This document shows positions 60,507 to 64,000 of a stretch of 64,000 nt of DNA, one piece after another. The stretch comes from Monilinia fructicola (taxonomy: Eukaryota > Ascomycota > Leotiomycetes > Helotiales > Sclerotiniaceae). The translations under genes and the position numbers were made by a program. Where the stretch lies: contig VICG01000013.1 of assembly GCA_008692225.1 (NCBI GenBank), positions 2,103,001 through 2,167,000 on the forward strand, in the 5' to 3' direction. The notes below the pieces were generated by a model. It was not told the origin of the DNA, made no database searches, and saw only the letters and a program-made list of their open reading frames with translations. How positions within the stretch are numbered: the first letter of the stretch is position 1; each line of letters begins with the position of its first letter.

Positions 60507-62257
60507 ATACAAGTAACAAATCAAAGCCAATATTTTTTCACAAGTGCACCAGTAGATCTAGTGATTCGTTGAATCACACCAAAGTTGAATACATCGACAT
60601 TTTCGCAATATCTATCCGTAGGCCCCAAGACCAGATAAAAGTCATCAGTCCAGATCAAATAATGAAGTTCTTTACCCTTTGATGAGATCGATTGTAGGTC
60701 TAAGTTGTGTCCACTTTCACTCTGCCACAATGCGCATATGTTCCCTTTACATGAATTCATTCAATAAATTTGAGCATTTTCCCAGTTTCAAGTATGGATT
60801 TTGATCATTACGTCGTTGCCGAACAAGGTTCTGAGGTTGTGCTGCCAGTAAGAATGCATTCAAACCTCTATTTCGATCCTTTTAACGACTTTTCTAAAAA
60901 TTACCACTCATTAGGGCTTATAGAGCTCATAAACAAAGTCTAGGGAAAAGCTGTACGAGGAAGAAGATTGTAAACAGTGATTATTGTTGAATGTTGATAA
61001 ATTCGATTGACCGTTTGACCACCAAGTCACCAGGATCTTCCATTTGGGGGTGCAAGAGAAACGCTTCATTTATCCAAACTTCCAAGATTGAGTTCATGTT
61101 GGAAAGAAAGCTGTGATGACATTATATGTATATAGTGAGAGGAACCATAGAGGGAACAAATTCCAACCAGAAGTCAAGAATTATACAACAAAAAGGGCAA
61201 ATTGTGTAAATTGCAGTCAGGCACTGACAAGTGAAGGCTGGAAAACATGCTGAGGTTTATTTGAAGATATTCTATTCTAGGTCTAAGAGATGCGGCTTCG
61301 TACAGCATCGATGATTATTTATTGGTTGTAAACTGTTCATTCTATGAGTCCTCCTTTGTTTAACTTCTTGCTGTGTTTTCAAACCATTGAACAAACAGTC
61401 CCTTTTATAACCGAATGGAGTCAGCTCTTTATAGTAAGAGAAGTCAAGGATATCTTTAACTGGCATATCTTCTCATCACAAAGATAATGGCATAGATTTG
61501 ACATTTCTGAACTCGCTGAGGGGTTCCTTCAAGAATGGGGTTATGGTATATTCATGATATTTCTCTGATGATGAATACTTGAATCTATCCATAAATTCTT
61601 TCTAATGCAGTTATAATCAATACAACTTTGAATATAACCTAAAGCTAAAGCAAGACTGGTTGATGAATTGGATTAATGCGCACTCCTCGGAATCAGAATC
61701 TTATCCAGGTATTTGGTACGCATATAACTTTACCATCATCCAATTCTAATGCGGAGTCGTGCCAACTACCTAGGTAGGCTATATAACATACAGATCGATC
61801 AAAGTCGCATTTGTTTGGGCGATGGCGACTGGGGTCTCAATATTATCGTTCTCTGCAATATACAATGCTGCTATATACAATGCTGCTGATGAGCTCGAGG
61901 ACGATATCAAAATCAAATTCGGAAAAAGAAGTCACATGGTCATGGAAAATGAAGCACAAATTAGATGGGTAAATCATATCGATATTTTTGGTTTTTTCGT
62001 TTTTTTGTTTTTTTTTTGGTTTTTTTTTGTTTTTTTTTTGTTTTTTTTTTTGTTTTTTCTTGTTTGTTTGTTTTTTTGATAATTGGGTAGAACTTGTACT
62101 AAAGTAAAAGGACGAAAGCTTACCACTCTCTGAGTTGATGGATTGAAAGGGTAAAAAGAAGAAGATACTCCTGCTATGTTCCCCTGCACTTCCATCGTTT
62201 ACAGTCATTATTCCTACCTACCTGTCACTGCCTCGGTCATTGTCTAAACTCTCTGAA
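60507..62257. other. Intergenic between MFS transporter and RING-H2 gene
   Basis: A convergent spacer of 1.75 kb, AT-rich, with no gene supported. A poly-T tract with G interruptions lies at 61985-62077. Confidence 0.55.
61985..62077. repeat. Poly-T / (GTTTTTTT)n low-complexity tract
   Basis: T runs of 3-11 separated by single G or GG over ~90 bp. Open frames across it (poly-Phe on one strand, poly-Lys on the other) are not genes. Confidence 0.93.
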
Positions 62258-63519
62258 CTATGTGAACCGCCTGAGCTGTCTGACCACCCTGCGTTGTCTG
62301 CGCTGAATGAGCTCTATTTCCAACTCAGCACGATCTGTACGCATCCTGAGCTCTCTGACCTCTGCGAGCATAATACGCATCCTGAGGTCTTGATCAGAGC
62401 TGTCAGAATCATCGTCAGAATGATTGTCAGAATGATTGTCAGAATGATTGTCAGAATGATTGTCAGAATGATTGTCAGAATGATTGTCAGAATGATTGTC
62501 AGAATCATCGTCAGAATCATCATCAGAATCATCATCAGAATCATCATCATCAGAATCATCATCAGAATCATCATCGTGTGATCAGGATCATCGTTGTCAG
62601 AATCATCAAGATTCCATTGTCCGACGCCGTCAAAATAGTCCTCAGCATCAAATTGATCTTGGCACCAATCGTGAGGCGGAGTTCGGTAGACTTTGTGTCT
62701 TCTCCGGCACATTTGGGCATGTCACTCGCTGCTCCCTTGACTGATTTCAAACCACTGAACAATGCATTTTTCATGGAAAAGGTGGTTTCCACAAAATACA
62801 CGTCGTACGTTGTCAATCTGCTCAGCAGAATCCAAGCCATCTGTACAGATTGCGCAGATTTCCCCACTGGGAATATCTTCAGGCTTGACAAGATGGAGGA
62901 GATCATAAGTAAGTGATGTCAGGCTCGTGGGGTCCAACAGGCGTTTCATTTCGAACTCTCCCATAGATCTTACTAATTTGAAGTAATAGTTTTGTTCAAG
63001 ATTATAGAAGTCTAGCGTCCTCCTTGCCCTTTTCATATTCTCTGAAAGTTCATTTCGTATCTCGCTGTTTTCTGCCTCGCTATTTCTTTCATCGTGGTAT
63101 TTCAGCTCTCGTACCGTGGCTTGATATGCTTCTGATAGGTTGTATTGTCTCTGGGACAAGAAATTATGGTCAGCAACAAAGTTTTCCCAATACTCTCTTC
63201 GTCTTGCAAGCTCAGTGGGTTCGAGGTTTGGGCAATGAGAATCAAATTCCAATTTCTCTTCGGCACAAGACAAAGGAGTATTTTGGTCAATAAGTTCACA
63301 AACAGAGCACTTACTTTCTATGATCTGGGCACCGGCCCAGTGAGTATTTCTCAACAAATGATTAGGAAGGATGAATCGTTGACCATCGTTATTGTTCAAA
63401 AATGAGATTATAGATGAGTAAGGTTCAGTTCTACAAGCATCACAATGTTCCACTGTTGTTATCAGATCTCCGCAGACATTATAGAATATCTCGCTGATAG
63501 TACAGTGATTGGAATCCAT
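62258..63519 (-). pseudogene. RING-H2 protein gene with broken frames
   Basis: From MDSNHCTISEIFYN (start 63519) an uninterrupted frame of 265 codons leads into a RING-H2: CAICTDGLDSAEQIDNVRRV, then FCGNHLFHEKCIVQWFE. It then meets a TGA at 62722-62724, just before the last zinc pair. The expected end of the RING is present but scattered: VTCP in the next frame, then CRRRHKVYRTPPHDWCQDQF and WNLDDSDNDD back in the first frame. After that a minisatellite tail reads as Asp/Asn/Ser repeats in the other frame, ending with a helix (LRMRIMLAEVRELRMRTDRA) and a natural TAG at 62258-62260. At least three small indels are needed to join these parts. It could be a young pseudogene or a locus with assembly errors; the N-terminal part may still be expressed. 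Confidence 0.7.
62403..62574. repeat. 12-bp minisatellite inside RING-H2 gene tail
   Basis: Seven perfect TCAGAATGATTG units (62415-62498) are flanked on both sides by variant units TCAGAATCATCG and TCAGAATCATCA, one of them 15 bp. All unit lengths are multiples of three. On the minus strand in the frame of the gene tail the units encode Asp-Asn-His-Ser and Asp-Asp-Asp-Ser. Confidence 0.92.
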
Positions 63520-64000
63520 GATGATTGGTCTTCTTATGTTTGTTCGAGTGTGTTCTTGTTAGAATGGTTGAAGATAGCCTCAACAGTGGCAAGAGAAAAG
63601 CATTTATACTAAGGTTATAGTATCTGTTTTGTCTCTGTTTTTTCTCTGTTTTGTCTCTGTTTTCAATGGCTAAGTTGCTTGACCAAGATGAACAATGAAA
63701 ATTTAATCATGAACCGTAAAGAACAACTTTTCTCTTCCCTTAGCACAGTGTACAGAACAATTGTTTTGTTACTCCGACTACCCAGGCAACAAAGAAACCC
63801 TCCAAAGCCTAACTTTGAAGTTAAGAATCAATATCATTTAGGTGATACTATAATCGCTCAACTGAAGCTTATTCTTTTCTATAAACTTCAATCCTTATCA
63901 TGATTCGTCCCAGCCACAGTGATTTTAATGTTGAGAACTTGGCCAGTGTTTGGATCCGAGTCGCTCATTATGAGGGCCTCGTAATACTAACGATGCCAAT
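63520..64000. other. Upstream region of RING-H2 gene, window end
   Basis: No gene is supported. A CTCTGTTTTG-type repeat lies at about 63628-63663 within the probable promoter. A 74-codon plus frame at 63679-63903 has no motif. Confidence 0.5.

Noticed and set aside
61822..62208. Poly-Phe and poly-Lys open frames
   Set aside because: They arise from the poly-T tract, not from a gene.
62240..62581. Plus-strand Ile/Val/Arg-repeat frame
   Set aside because: It is the antisense of the 12-bp minisatellite in the RING-H2 gene tail.

Overview
The window looks like nuclear DNA of a filamentous ascomycete. Genes have many short GT-AG introns (about 45-155 bp), intergenic spaces of 0.5-5 kb carry microsatellites, and the recognisable proteins are standard fungal housekeeping ones. 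The style of the Adh1, Arp3, Dad3 and RING/IBR (RBR) proteins suggests Leotiomycetes, perhaps Sclerotiniaceae (Botrytis/Sclerotinia-like). That placement is from memory of family style, not a search.

Layout. 1-4.5 kb: repeats, no supported gene. 4.5-25 kb is a gene-dense block: a very large WD40/helical-repeat protein (+), mitochondrial ribosomal protein S5 (+), DASH subunit Dad3 (-), Arp3 (-), a taspase-like Ntn hydrolase (+), TFIIH subunit Tfb4 (-) and the UCS myosin chaperone She4 (+). 26.8-29.6 kb: a 901-residue, mostly disordered protein with an ASCH/PUA-like domain (-). 29.6-32.4 kb: non-coding DNA with a diverged repeat motif. 32.4-33.6 kb: alcohol dehydrogenase (-). 33.6-44.3 kb is gene-poor: one F-box-like gene (-), a heavily mutated gene relic, a diverged duplicated segment, and two adjacent AT-rich elements with terminal inverted repeats. 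44.4-48.3 kb: an AT-hook/C2H2 protein and a single-pass membrane protein (both +). 48.8-50.3 kb: a dead RBR ubiquitin-ligase gene (-). 51.6-55.2 kb: F-actin capping protein alpha (+, apparently frameshifted) and cytochrome b5 (+). 56.4-57.2 kb: a RING protein (-). 58.8-60.5 kb: a 14-TM MFS transporter (+). 62.3-63.5 kb: a RING-H2 gene (-) with broken frames and a minisatellite in its tail.

The genes do not form one pathway. Three independent actin-system genes (Arp3, capping protein alpha and the myosin chaperone She4) lie within 37 kb, but separated by unrelated genes. Exon borders were read by eye from splice sites and reading-frame continuity. For the intact multi-exon genes the summed exon lengths are whole numbers of codons.
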